From Antedon bifida (taxonomy: Eukaryota; Echinodermata; Crinoidea; Comatulida; Antedonidae), in NCBI GenBank assembly GCA_963402885.1, contig OY727097.1, forward strand, positions 15,872,001-15,936,000: a stretch of 64,000 bases of DNA, written 5' to 3'. The position numbers and the translations under genes are program-made. Of this stretch, positions 46,600 to 59,100 are shown piece by piece. The number at the start of each line of letters is the position of its first letter. The stretch's first letter is position 1. The notes beneath the pieces were generated by a model that was not told where the DNA came from, ran no database searches, and worked only from the letters and a program-made list of their open reading frames with translations.

Positions 46600-47641
46600 T
46601 GGAATTAATAATGGATCGATCCATTTAGTGGTCTTATAGCAGAATGAAACTAGAAAACTCAAGTCTTGAAATCGCAATAGGACCATATAGTATTTATTTT
46701 TACAATGTAGTTTGTGACCTTAAATTAGATTTTAAAAACGTAGGGAATGAGACTTTAAACATGTTTGATATGAATATACGTCAAACAGTTATGTAAATGT
46801 TTAGTTTCAGTAGTAACCAGCTTCTTGTAATAATTTATTTTCATATTGTTGTCAATTGCATTCTTATAATACTATGTAAGTCTCCGACTGATTTATGAAA
46901 ATATTCTATTTCACTTCGAAATAGCAACATTTGCTTCAAAAACAGGCAGTAAGCGCCGTATATATTGTATGACTAATCATTTTGTATAAATAATTCACAG
47001 TGCGGTAAAAAGCAAGGTTGTAATAGTTAAAATATGTCAACATTCAAAATTCAAACTTTGAAGCATTTGATATCTGTTGGTTAGGGTTACTTTTGTGGAA
47101 AATGCATACTGATGCGGTGGAACGATATTATTATTGTAATAAACAGTCACACATTTTCATTCCGCATTTACTGACTAAATATATAAAACATGTAAACAGA
47201 GGGCGCTATCTCATTTGCAGCCAAGATTCTTATGTCTATTATGCAAAGTTGAAAAATAAATAACGTCAACGATGTTTGTCAAGATCGTGCTGCACGAAAA
47301 CTACTGTAGCCCCGAATAGAACGTTAAAATTCACGACGCACGCTTACGTTAGTGTTGTTACGAAAGTAGACATTTCCTTAATACCTTAATATCCTACGTC
47401 GACCAGATTTATAACCTATTTGGAGAATTGTCTCTGATAGGTTTTTCCTTTTTTCGAGCGGATTATATTATAATTTTAGCACACAACGTATATACATAAA
47501 CAAGTATCTAGTTTTCCTTATTTTTCTTTATTTAACTACTTTTTTTTATAGCGTCCCTTTAAGTACGGATATTTATGATAGTGAATTGTCCTGCCTTGCT
47601 AAAACAATAACTTAAATTCACGTATTTGAAAAAATGACTAT
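46600..47641 (+). repeat. Repeat Z, copy A (left part)
   Basis: This is homologous to 52550-54600 (copy B), with the end also at 57973-58093 (copy C). It continues at 51134 on the far side of the transposon at 47642-51133. In copies A and C it runs into LINE endonuclease text, so Z may be the 5' region of a LINE family. It holds the unoccupied target site (TTA, 47324-47326) of the MITE at 54040. Confidence 0.7.
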
Positions 47642-50600
47642 TAGTCCAGTCATTTTAGCCCAAAATTTAGCCAAACTTGAAACAAATTGCAACAGAATTT
47701 TTTTCACCGCAATGCATTTCTTTGAGGTTCCCAGAACACCATACTAAAAGTCCCAAAATATCCCAATGGGGGAAAGACGTCTAATTTGCATAAATCCAAA
47801 ATGGCCGCCAAAAATCAATATTTTGACATATTTTGACTTGTAGACAACCTATTTGAATGTCTTAAAGTTGCAGAGCAGGGCATTGACACATGGGCTTTCA
47901 TTTGAAAAAGGGTACAATGATTTAGGACTGGTTAATTTGCATATTCATTTGCATATTATTTTGCATATTTTTAAATAGCTGCCAAATACGTACATAAATC
48001 CTATTTTCTGCTTGTTTTATGAATATTAATACATATAATATGACTAAATTTGTTTTTTCTGACGTCTTGGTAGGTGGTATAAGCATGTTTAGGATGTTAT
48101 TAAACATCATAATCAACATTCAATGATTTTACATATTTTGACATTTAGATTGCCCATTAACATATTTAAGTGTTTTTAACTCATATCAGACCTATTTGTC
48201 TGATTTTTCTTTATGTTGTTTATTTTTTTCAATGGCGTCCCTTTGATGCCATACTTAATTTTAAATCCACTGTGCATGTATGTAGGCCTATTAATGTATA
48301 CATTATACTATAACTTTTATAGAATCTAAAAAGTAAATAATCAAGGTAGGTAATGACATGTCTTTGTACAATCAGATGTGTAAAAGAATATCAGGGATGA
48401 TTAAGAAGTTTGTCATTTTATGTCGAAACTCTAGTTACATTCTGTAGGCCGTAGAACTCCTCTTCCCTTTTGATAATATTTCAAAGCATTACATAAATGA
48501 ATAAATGTTGTTTGTGTGATGAAACCATCTCAGATGGAAAGAAGAGTGTTGTCTTAACAACAAAGGCAGTGGAGTGAATCGAGCAAGCCTACTGTACAGC
48601 GTGGAAGAGATTTAATGACCAGGGCCATTTAAAAAACGACAGTATTGAAGTATATCCAGTGAGAATAGAGGATTTTCAAAACAGTGTTGTCCAAGTATGC
48701 AATTCTAGGAAAGATGAGTGGGCTGAAGCAATCATGGGCAGACTAGCATCAGTTAATGACCTGCATGCTGCGGATGCAGTGTACCATCAGCAGTGCAGCA
48801 GCACCTTTAGAACAGGAAAAAATTACCTGAAAAATCTACAGAGCATAAACCAAAACAGGCAAAAACAGGAAGGCCAGATTCAAAGTAGAGAACAGAAGCA
48901 TTTTTGAAAGTGGTAGACTATTTGGAAGAACACGATGATGAACTTATTACTATCAATGACCTTGTTCTTGTGATGAGTGACTATCTAAAAAAATCAGAAT
49001 CACCGTACAGTACTCGTTATATGAAAACAGTATTACAACAGCATTTTGGTCAGAGACTTATGATGACAACACTAACTAAAAAATCGTGTGTAGTTACATT
49101 GCGGCAAACAGCGATGTCAATCCTTCATGAATTCCATAAAAAGAAGCAACAAGAAAATACCAAAGATGAGAAGCTGAGAATCATCAAAACTGCAGCTAAA
49201 CTCATAGAGAGTGATGTTAAGTCCATTGATCCTCAAACAGATGTTTATCCAACCGTAGACATGATTGAAAGTGTCGATTGCGCTGTGGATCCAGAGACAT
49301 TGCAGGTATTCTTGCAAACCATGTTTGCCGGTAGAAATGTTGTCTTAAAGCTTTCTGCAATAGGACAAGCTATTATGCAGGCAATACGACCAAGAGCCAT
49401 GCTAACACCACTCCAATTTGGCTTAGGTGTACAGATGCACCACCACTTTGCATCAAAGTTCTTGATAAACACACAAATATGGTTTTGCGTGTTCATACAA
49501 TGAAGTACTTCAATATGAGCGAAATGCAGCAGTTTCTCTTGGAAATGACTTGTCAGGTAATCCACAAGAAAGTCATGTTCAATTTGTTGCTGACAATGTA
49601 GATCATAATGTATTAACAATAGATGGCACAGGAACCTTTCATGGGATGGGAATTATTGCTGCTGTTACACCTCGATCAAATACATCATATAAACCTATTT
49701 CAAGAGCTCACGTTAACCACCGACGAGATTGCAAAAGTAGGCCGCATCAACATTGAATTTTTCAAGATCTCACCGACAACCACACCGTTAACATATCTGC
49801 CACTTACTTACAGATTAGTAGAAGATCCTACTTCACAACTAGATATGCTGTGGAAGACATCTTTACTGCTTCACACCCTAGACCAGCATGGTCAGGTATG
49901 ATGCAAATGCTTCATCATGGGCCATACCCTGGACAATCGTCTGTCACGTTTCTACCAATGATTTATCTACACCCTTGGTGATCCATCCTGTATTTATTCT
50001 ACTATGAAGTTCATATCAGCTCAAGCAAAACAGCAGAATGTAACTCCCATCCTCACATTTGACCAACCCCTTTACTGTAAGCCCTTGACCATTATACAGT
50101 CTCAACCAACTAGCAGTGATCTGAAGAGCATAGTTCTCCGACTCGGTGGGTTCCACATGGAAATGAGTTTTCTAGGCAGTATTGGACACCTCATGGCAAG
50201 TTCAGGATTGGAAGAGCTTCTAGAAGTTGTGTATGCAGGTAACGCTGCTGTACGCCATATGCTGACAGGCAAAGCTGTTTCCAGAGCAGTTCGTGGTCAC
50301 TTGTTAGTTGACGCTGCATTGAACACTATTCTTATAGCAAAGGCCTACAATGTCAAAACACTAACTGCAGACGTAATTGTTGAACACACAGGCAGTAAAT
50401 ACAATGTTCAAGTGCCAGACATGGAAGTAGATGTTTATATTGAAAAGAATTCTGCGCAGATGGTAGACGGTTGTGATACCCTGCATATAGACATTGACAG
50501 AATAGCAAACCATATGCAAACCATCCAGGTAAATGCCAACTCTGGAAGGACGTACAATAGGAAACAAATAAATACGACCTTATTGAACTATGATTATTTT

Positions 50601-51133
50601 GATAACTCCATGCATAACGAGATACAAAATTTCGAAAAGACTTTTATTCAGCTTTTTACACAGATGTCTATTTTCACCAAATATTCATCTGATATTCATA
50701 AACATTTTAAACATGCTTGGATCACCTCTACCAAGTAGTCATACAATTCTTTCTACTAAAGGTATGAACAAATTCAGTCTATATTCATAAAACCAGCAGA
50801 TAATAGGATTTATGTACGTATTTGGCAGGTATTTAAGATATGCAAATAAAAATGCAAATTAACCAGTCCTTAAATCATTGTACCCTTTTTCAAATGAAAG
50901 CCTATTGGCCAATGCCCTACTCTGCAACTTTAAAACATTCAAATAGGTCGTCTACAAGTCAAAATATTGAATTTTGGCGGCCATTTTGGATTTATGCAAA
51001 TTAGACGTCTTTCCCCCATTGGGATATTTTGGGACTTTTAGTATGGTGTTTTGGGGACCTCAAAGAAATGCATTGCGGTGAAAAAAATTCTGTTGCAATT
51101 AGTTCCAAGTTAAAAGTTAAAATGACTGGACTA
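47642..51133 (+). mobile_element. 3.5-kb DNA transposon with ~350-bp TIRs, TAT duplication
   Basis: The element begins TAGTCCAGTCATTTTA and ends with the exact inverse. The inverted repeats extend over 47642-48019 and 50788-51133 at roughly 90 % or better, by eye. TAT flanks both sides (47639-47641, 51134-51136). The homologous site at 58087-58094 has ATGACTATG with a single TAT and no insert, which confirms the boundaries. The centre encodes a decayed transposase-like protein. I cannot place it in a named superfamily. Confidence 0.85.
48497..50738 (+). pseudogene. Transposase-like gene of the 3.5-kb transposon (decayed)
   Basis: From ATG 48497 the product starts MNKCCLCDETISDGKK (a zinc-knuckle-like CxxC), meets TGA at 48575, then reads on as DLHAADAVYHQQCSSTFR. 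Frame changes occur near 48835, 49470, 49700 and 49900. Recognisable blocks are TEAFLKVVDYLEEHDDE, QTMFAGRNVVLKLSAIGQAI, QFVADNVDHNVLTIDGTG, FHGMGIIAAVTP, TPILTFDQPLYCK, LRLGGFHMEMSFLGSIGHLM and VRGHLLVDAALN. The ADNVDHN, TFDQPL and later acidic blocks are plausible DDE-type positions, but that is inference. I believe similar proteins recur in invertebrate genomes. At least one stop and four frame breaks make it inactive. Confidence 0.7.
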
Positions 51134-51136
51134 TAT

Positions 51137-51410
51137 GCCTAGATTATGCATTCAATATTCGACAACAGTTTTTGATACAGCAATTGGACGACAAAAAACA
51201 ATCTGTTGTCGCCAACAGAGCTTATCATGGTTCACTTTATGAAGAATAACACTCATAATGTTAGTTTGCCAACGTTCTTTCTGTGCAACGCTAGATCATT
51301 GATAATGCATTCCATTAATTGTATTCTACTGACACAGAAGTATGATGTTATATCAGTTACAACAACGTGGTACAGACCAGATTTACCGTCTAACACAATG
51401 TCCTCTCGTG
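51137..51410 (+). pseudogene. LINE endonuclease start, broken (repeat Z copy A, right part)
   Basis: After the transposon the Z repeat resumes and encodes FLCNARSLIMHSINCILLTQ and KYDVISVTTTWYRPDL, the start of an APE endonuclease (TETW degraded to TTTW). Similarity to copy C stops at about 51390, where unrelated sequence and then the 75-bp minisatellite begin. Confidence 0.65.
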
Positions 51411-51561
51411 GATGAACATTAGATCTAGCCTAGCGGAGTATGGTCGAAGCGGCCGCCAGTTTAATATCGTCATTTGTATGGAACGCCATATACGCTTTAA
51501 TCTTTGATTGTCGTTGTCTATGGCGAGTTGAGTTACAGCTAAAGGAGTATGCTCAAACCAA

Positions 51562-52075
51562 TAATAATTTACGTACGGTATTGCCGAATCTTTATATCTC
51601 GTTTACATACTATCGAATCTTTATACAGTATTGCATTAATAATTTACGTACGGTAGTCGAATCTGTATATCTCATTTACATACTATCGAATCGTTTACAG
51701 TATTGCATTAATAATTTACGTACGGTATTGCCGAATATTTATATCTCCTTTACATACTATCGAATCTTTATACAGTATTGCAATATTAATTTACGTACGG
51801 TACTGTCGAATCTTTATATCTCATTTACATACTATCGAATCTGTATACAGTATTGCATTAATAATTTACGTACGGTATTGCCGAATCGTTCTCATGTATA
51901 AATTATATTATCGAATCTTTATACAGTATTGCAATAATAATTTACGTACGGTATTGCCGAATCATTATATCTCATTTACATACTATCGAATCTTTATACA
52001 GTATTGCATTAATAATTAACGTACGGTATTGCCGACTATTTATATCTCATTTACATACTGTACTATCGAATCTTT
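51562..52075 (+). repeat. Minisatellite, ~75-bp unit, about 7 copies
   Basis: The unit contains AATTTACGTACGGTATTGCC, then GAATCTTTATATCTC, TTTACATACTATCG and TACAGTATTGCA. Copies start near 51562, 51637, 51711, 51786, 51862, 51936 and 52011. An open frame through most of it only reflects the repeat. Confidence 0.85.
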
Positions 52076-52549
52076 TTATTATTATAAGTGTTATTCCATT
52101 GTAATACATTGTTTGTGTTTTCAATAAAGCAACGTGAGGAACGAATACGCTAGAGGAACGTGCACCTTCTACAGCACTATTCCTGGCCGGCCACTAGTCG
52201 AGTTTATTAGTATAAATTCGCGTAATCAATTAGTTTTGTATGCAACAGTAATGTACAAACATCGGACGCTAGCTATGCCTAGCCTGACGTTGTATAGTTG
52301 CTGCATTAATTGTATTTCTGTTTTCCAGAATCTGTAATACAAATTTGGGGAAACCCAGTATTTTCGCTGAAATAAATTCTTCTACTGTATTTATTTTGGA
52401 CTTCACGATCGATCGAAAGTAGGTGAATCACAGAAGAAAAACTAAAGAATCAATCCGCGCGTAATGCATGTTGGGATTTTTAGCGGGCCGCTAATAATTA
52501 TGATTAGAATCGACTTATTTTTCACATTTTTAACCGTTCACAGACGAAA

Positions 52550-54600
52550 ATAGGACCATATAGTATTTATTTTAACAGTAGGTCGTGACCTTAATAAATT
52601 AGATTTAAAAAACGTAGGGAATGGGACTTTAAACATTGTTCATATGAATGACTTCAAACAGTTATGTAAATGTTTAGTTTCAGTAGTAACCAGCTTCTTT
52701 TAAAAAGTAATAATTTATTTTCATATTTTTGTCAATTGCATTCTTATAATACTATGTAAGTCTCCGACTGATTTATGAAAATATTCTATTTCACTTTGAA
52801 ATAGCAACATTTGCTTCTAAAACAGGAAGTAAGCGCCGTATATATTGTATGACTAATCATTTTGTATAGATAATTCACAGTACGGTAAAAGCAAGGTTTA
52901 AACATTCAAAATGCACTGATTATCTTTAACCAAACTTTGAAGCATTTAATATCTGTTGGTTAGGGTCACTTTTGTGGAAAATGCATACTGATGCTAATGG
53001 TGGAACGATATTATTATTGTTAAACCATAACTTATATCAGTAATAATAATGCAATGAAATATTTATAAAAAGGTATACAACTTTTTTCTAACCCTCTGAT
53101 TAATAATGGATCGTTCCATTTTGTGGTCTTATAGCAGAAACTAGTCCTGAGTGTTAACACTCGTTTTCCTTCTGTCTATGTGTCTGTTGTACTCAACGAG
53201 GATTGTGTTATACTTATAATGATTATATATTGCCAACTTACCAACTATTGCCACTGGACTTGAAAACTGAACAAACCTTCCCGATAAACTCTCAATTCAA
53301 CCAATTCGTATAGCTGTTTACAGTACCTGCACTCCTTTGTCTGTTTTCCAATTAGTAGTTATAATAAAAATATGTATGCTTGAATTTACTACAATAATAG
53401 TAATAGCACAAAAACCTTTCCATGGTCTAATAAACTTATTCAGAGATGCACACATCATTGTGTAGAATTTCAATTCATATTTACAGTCATTCAATTCTAT
53501 ATAACCCCAGAAGTAGTCAGGTATCAGATTACATAACTTGCACCCACTATAGTATACTCTTAGTGTGATAACTTCGAGAATCCTAACGCACTGAATAGGT
53601 AAATGAATTTTATATGTATAATATGAAATTAAAACTCAGAGGATATAGGAAAATAGGTAACAAAACATCACGATTGTGTAAATCTTTGTTGAATTCAAGT
53701 ATTAAGACAGTAGGATATATTATGTTTAGATTGGAAAGAAACTGTTGGAAAGAAAAGAGAACGCATTTATAATATATGTCATTAATTGACGCTATTTCAA
53801 GAAACAAGAATAATAATACTAAAGAACAACATTTTAACGTTATAAATAATCATAAAACAGTCACACAGTTTTATTCCGCATTTACTGACGAAATGTATAA
53901 AACCTGTCAACAGAGGGCGCCATCACATTTGCAGCCAAGATTTTTATGTCTTTTAGGCAAAGTTGAAAAATAAATAACGATGTTTGTCAAGATCGCATCG
54001 TGCTGCCCGAAAACTGCTGTAGCCCCGAATAGAAAGGTAAGCGTGGTTCCCACTAGAACGCGACGCGACGTAACGCAGCGAGGAATCGACGAAAAGTGCC
54101 GTATTGCGTAATCACAAGTGGGAACCGACGACGCAACAGTGCTGCAAACATCAACACGGGAAATCAAATCAGTTTGATTTCACGCAACAACGCAAGGCAA
54201 AAGAACACTGGTGAAAACATAGTACAGCGCGTACTTAAAAGTACGCGGGGTGAACCAGGTCAAAGTCTACGACATGCTAACGTTGACGCGTAACAAACAG
54301 TTCAGTGATTTCACGAAGGCGGGGCAAACACAATTATTGGAAGGGCATTTGCTTACGTTGCGTAGGTTGCGTTACGTTGCGTGTCGCTAGTGGAAAACAA
54401 GCTTTAAAATTCACGACGCACGCTTACGTTAATGTTGTTACGAAAGTAGACATTTCCTTAATACCTTATCCTATGTCGACCAGATTTATAACGTATTTGG
54501 AGATTTTTCTCTGATAGGTTTTTCCCCTTTTCGAGCGGATTATAATATTATAATTTTTGCACACAAAGTATATGCATAAACAAGTACATAGTTTTCCTAA
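52550..54600 (+). repeat. Repeat Z, copy B
   Basis: 52550-53030 and 53820-54030 plus 54404-54580 align with 46670-47510. The gap 53030-53820 is unrelated AT-rich sequence, and 54040-54403 is a MITE. No gene is supported. Confidence 0.6.
54040..54403. mobile_element. Harbinger-type MITE, 364 bp
   Basis: The left end is AGCGTGGTTCCCACTAG; the right end is CTAGTGGAAAACAAGCT, a slightly diverged inverse. GTA (diverged) and TTA flank it, and the homologous copy A has a single TTA at 47324-47326 with no insert. Subterminal regions are rich in ACGTAACG and TTGCG words. A further right-end copy is at 57840-57972. Non-coding. Confidence 0.7.
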
Positions 54601-55471
54601 AGCCTAGCCTATGGGTGGTACGGTATTAGTAGGCCAGGCCTATATTGCAAGGAAATATTCGTTACCAAAAATAAATGAATAAGTAATACAATATTATAAT
54701 ATATATATTTAAATATAAATAATAATATAATTTGATTTCTTCTTGTTTTATCATTATTAGATAATACTATTGGTATTATTAATGTAAAATTTGATATACT
54801 TTATATTGGATTGATATTTTAATTTCAGACATTCAACAAGATGATATTGTTAACACAGATTGCTCAATTACGGCACCTGAATCTGAAGGAAGTTAAGCAT
54901 TTATATTTCAAGATATTATGAAAGTTTGCTATGTGTCATTATTAGTCTGATAACATGGTTTTTGTTCATACCAAATGAGATGATGCTAGTTTTGGTGTTA
55001 TCTTTTTTTTAAAGATGTTAATTGCTTTCTTTCTATCTATATTTTAGGAAATCACATCTCCTTAAATTAAAGATAGGCCTATTGTTGGTAAGTGGAACCA
55101 GCAGACACAAACAATAATCTTATTGTATAATTAATGTAACAATAAAAGTAATGATTTATTAGTACGAATTTAACAAAAATTCAGAATGCCAGAATAGCTG
55201 TACAGTAGGTGCTGAAATATTTAAACATTATTTTGTTTTCCTACTGTGGTTTGGACAAAAATGTTTGCATATGACCATATGAAAAATGTACTGTAAAGAT
55301 AATTATGTGTATCATTCTTATTTTGCAGTATTACAGACTGAGGAGAGTGCACAAAATAAAAAAGATGACATGACATATTTTTGTGTACATTATGTGTGAA
55401 TAAAAAGAAAAGTAGTAAATAATTGAAGGGCCCTAAATTAAGCTTTTTTTTTACATATTTGAAGAAGCAAT

Positions 55472-56271
55472 ATGGATCCAACAGACCAAGAAGTAAGTAA
55501 TTGTAAATAAAGTATAAATGTATACATACAACAAGTCATGTTTGCTTTAATAATTCCACATACCAATTTCATCATCAAGAAAGCATCATTAATAGAATAG
55601 CACACCTAATGTACTACCTGTAATTGTGATAACATTTTAATAAATAAATTGGTAATATTTTTTACTTTTTGTACACTATCACAAATGTGCTGTAACTGTA
55701 TTTCAATTTCATTTTTCAATAATTTTAGAAGAAAAATGTGATGTTGATTATATTGTAAAAATTCGTCAACATTATTCACAAGAATTTATAATATGTAACA
55801 GTAGTAAATGAAAATTTATTTCAGGACAATGATGATGATGAGCTGTGGCGAACAGCCATTGCCCAGATGACAATGACAACATCTGATTTCAAAGATGAAA
55901 GTTCCCTTGTTGGGGAGCTGGTAGCCGACAAACTGCGGTAGCTCCCCAAAAAGCAAATATCCATCGCTCAAATAGAGATTTTCCAGGTAACATAACACAA
56001 TATTTCTCTTTTGTATAGCAATCAATATTAGGTGATGTGCTTACTATCATATAATTATTGTTTTGTTATGTTTTTTATTTACAAATAATTTGTTTGAAAT
56101 ATTTTTGTCAATGTTATGAACATGAAATTAACAGAGAATAGGAATTATAGACATGCAGTACCCTAACTGTTTTTATACTAAGATGGTTGTAAACGTTTTT
56201 ATGTTAAACAAAATGTTAATATCTAGTACTTGAATCTTCTTTTACAGATATGTATAGAAGATGAGGAATGA
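55472..56271 (+). pseudogene. Three-exon small gene with BESS-like tail and internal stop
   Basis: The exons would be 55472-55492 (MDPTDQE, donor GTAAGT), 55825-55986 (acceptor TTTCAG, donor GTAACA) and 56248-56271 (acceptor TTTTACAG, ends EDEE-TGA), all in phase 0. The second exon reads DNDDDELWRTAIAQMTM, SLVGELVADKLR, then TAG at 55939, then LPKKQISIAQIEIFQ. The pattern of an acidic stretch followed by V--LR-LP--Q---A---I resembles the C-terminal tail of MADF/BESS proteins, some of which are encoded by Harbinger elements. The TAG probably replaces CAG. An AATAAA follows at ~56366. Confidence 0.4.
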
Positions 56272-56565
56272 GGCCTGCTGTATCATGGAAGTGTTGAGCT
56301 GAATTTGTGACTCATTTGTTCATGTTTTAAGAGTAGTTGTTATTGAACAATAGCTTTTGGCAAAAATAAATGTTTAGTGATGGTTTTGATTTATTTGTTC
56401 TGATTTTTTGTATCTTTTTATTGTAAATGGAAGCAGCGATTTAATCGAATAAAAATAGAACAGTAGGTGGGTTATAAAACACTATTTTGGGTTTGATGTT
56501 TGTGCTGAATCATTTATTGTATTTTTAATTAATTAATTATGGATCTAGTGAATTTTTAATCTTAT

Positions 56566-57270
56566 AAGTCACCAAAATGAACCCCTTAAGGCTTAAATTC
56601 ATACCCCATATGCCCATATGGCACCTATAAGTCACCAAAACGAACCCCTTGAGGCTTAAATTCATACCTCATATGCCCATATGGCACCTATAAGTCACCA
56701 AAACGAACCCCTTGTGGCTTAAATTCATACCCCATATGGCACCTATAAGTCACCAAAATGAACCCCTTGAGGCTTAAATTCATACCCCATATGCCCATAT
56801 GGCACCTATAAGTCACCAAAATGAACCCCTTGAGGCTTAAATTCATACCCCATATGCCCATATGGCACCTATAAGTCACCAAAATGAACCCCTTGAGGCT
56901 TAAATTCATACCCCATATGCCCATATGGCACCTATAAGTCACCAAAATGAACCCCTTGAGGTTTAAATTCATACCCCATATGCCCATATGGCACCTATAA
57001 GTCACCAAATGAACCCCTTGAGGCTTAAATTCATACCCCATATGCCTATATGGCACCTATAAGTCACCAAAATGAACCCCTTGAGGCTTAAATTCATACC
57101 TCATATGCCCATATGGCACATATAAGTCACCAAAATGCACCCCTTGTGGCTTAAATTCATACCCCATATGCCCATATGGCACCTATAAATCACCAAAATG
57201 AACCCCTTGTTTCTTAAATTCATACCCCATATGCCCATATGGCACCTATAAGTCACCAAAATGCACCCCC
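56566..57270. repeat. Minisatellite, 62-63-bp unit, ~11 copies
   Basis: The unit is CACCTATAAGTCACCAAAAT, then GAACCCCTTGAGGCTTAAAT, then TCATACCCCATATGCCCATATGG-like. Each unit contains CATATG twice. One unit (around 56730) has lost the 8 bases between the two CATATG words. Because the unit is 63 bases in many copies, the minus strand has a long open frame of 21-residue repeats (56688-57056); I treat this as incidental. Confidence 0.9.
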
Positions 57271-57839
57271 ATACATTGAGTGTCTACCTAATTTAAATTA
57301 TAAATCTAGGCCTATCTATGGTTTTAAATAATATAATTATTATTATAATGTATTATATTATTATACATATCAAAGATAATAATAGGCCTAGGAGGCTAGG
57401 CCTTAACTAGGCCTATTATAGTGTTAATTATCCAGAGACAAAAAAAATAAATAAAATTTTAATTAGATATTAATTATTATTATTGATTACGGTAAACATA
57501 GATCATATACACTAATTGATAAAAAAATATATATATTTATATATAAACAGACAAAGTACATAAATTATAAATAGGCCTATAATATACTGTACATGAAAAA
57601 GTATTCGCCATCAGCTACTTTCAACAATTGGAATGTTGTTACAAACTGACCATAATGATCTCAGTGTAAATTCAAATCTCCCACCCAAAATGGGCGTCAT
57701 TTTGTTCTATTTTTTTCCTTTTCCATAGTAAGTAAAGAATGCAAATTCTTGCCAACTCTCTTTTGTTAGTTTTAGGCATTTTAGGTAAGTTACGTTAAAG
57801 TGTATACTGTTTCAAACTTCGCGCGAGAAGTACGACTCA

Positions 57840-57972
57840 AAACAACAACTTAACGTTGACGCAACCGAACTGGTTTGATTTCACGCAGGCGGGGGCAAAC
57901 ACAATTATTGGAAGGGCATTTTCTTACGTTGCGTCGTTTGCATTACGTTACGTCGCAAGTGGGAACCACGCT
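57840..57972. mobile_element. Right-end relic of the Harbinger-type MITE
   Basis: GGTTTGATTTCACGCAGGCG to GGGAACCACGCT matches the right part of the MITE at 54040-54403 and ends precisely before TTA at 57973-57975. The left end is missing or too diverged to see. Confidence 0.55.
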
Positions 57973-58085
57973 TTATTGTCTTTATTTAACTACTTTTTTT
58001 ATAGCGTTCCTTTAAGTACGGATATTTATTTTAGTGAATTTTGCTGCCTTGATACAACAATAACTTAATTCACTTATTTGAAAAA

Positions 58086-59100
58086 ATGACTATGCCTAGA
58101 TTTTTACACAGCAGTTGGACGACAACAAACAATCTGTGGTCGCCAACAGAGCTTATCATGGTTCACTTTATGAAGAATAACACTCACAGTGTTAGTTTGG
58201 CAACGTTCTTTCTGTGCAACGCTAGATCATTAATAATACATTCGATGAATTTTATTCTACTGACACAGAAGTATGATGTTATATCAGTTACAACAACGTG
58301 CTACAGACCAGATTTACTGTCTGAAATTGTATCAATTCCAAACTATTCTTTAATTTCCAAACCAAGACCTGGTCGTATAGAAGGCATCGTCTCGATTTAT
58401 GAAACGTGCTGAAAATATTAAAGTTCCACACCAGCTATGGCATTTTGTATTGTATTTCTTCTATACTGCAGAGCTATATCCAACTAATTTACGGTTAGCA
58501 TAACCCTACTTTATTTATACCATATTTAATTATTTAAGGTGGTTCTAGCTAGTCTAGGTCTAGCTACTAGGAGAAAAGAACGCTCTTGTTAGATTTTCAC
58601 TTAATGAGAAGTTAAATAATGTGTTTAAAATCAACCTTTTGAGACCTACTTGAGAGAAATAATTATACTGATATTTTAAGTTTTACAACAGTTTTAATAG
58701 GCTTGGCATTTAATGTTTTAACAAATTATTATGACGGAATACAATCTTGTGTTAAAACTACTCAGGGATGCACTGAATTATTTAATTGTGAGAATGGCCT
58801 TATAGGCAAGGGTGTATTTTTTCTCCCCAACTATTTTCGTTTTATATAGGCCGACGATATCGTTCTATTGGCGGATACGCCCCATAAAAAATTCAGAAAA
58901 TGTTGTATGTCTGTAGATGTTTATTGCGACTTGTGGGACCTCGAGGTAAATCTAAAAAAAAAAAACAAAGGCCATAGTTTGCGAAATGGTGGAATTACAA
59001 AACAAACATTGAGATGGTTCCATACTATAATTATTTAGGCCTTAAGATCTGTTTAAGAGGTACGTGGTCTGTCGCAATAAACACTCTTGCAAACCAAGCT
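58086..59100 (+). pseudogene. Plus-strand LINE remnant (endonuclease start and RT piece)
   Basis: 58140-58410 encodes FFLCNARSLI, LLTQKYDVISVTTTCYRPDL and IPNYSLISKPRPGR, an endonuclease start. After a large deletion, 58740-59080 encodes GIQSCVKTTQGCTELFNCEN, ADDIVLLADTP, VYCDLWDLEVNLKK and LGLKICLRGTWSVA, the RT active-site region and thumb. Several stops and frame breaks occur. It contains the unoccupied target site (58091-58093) of the 3.5-kb transposon. Confidence 0.7.

Noticed and set aside
51440-51901. 153-codon open frame
   Set aside because: It runs through the 75-bp minisatellite (a multiple of three), so openness is periodic. Later units break the frame.
54830-54895. Upstream exon (DIQQDDIVNTDCSITAPESEG) for the BESS-like gene
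   Set aside because: The acceptor is good and the text acidic, but the only donor (GTTAAG) gives a phase that does not join the 55472 exon in frame.
56566-57270. CRISPR-like array
   Set aside because: Units are contiguous with no unique spacers, and the DNA is eukaryotic. It is a minisatellite. The same applies to 51562-52075.
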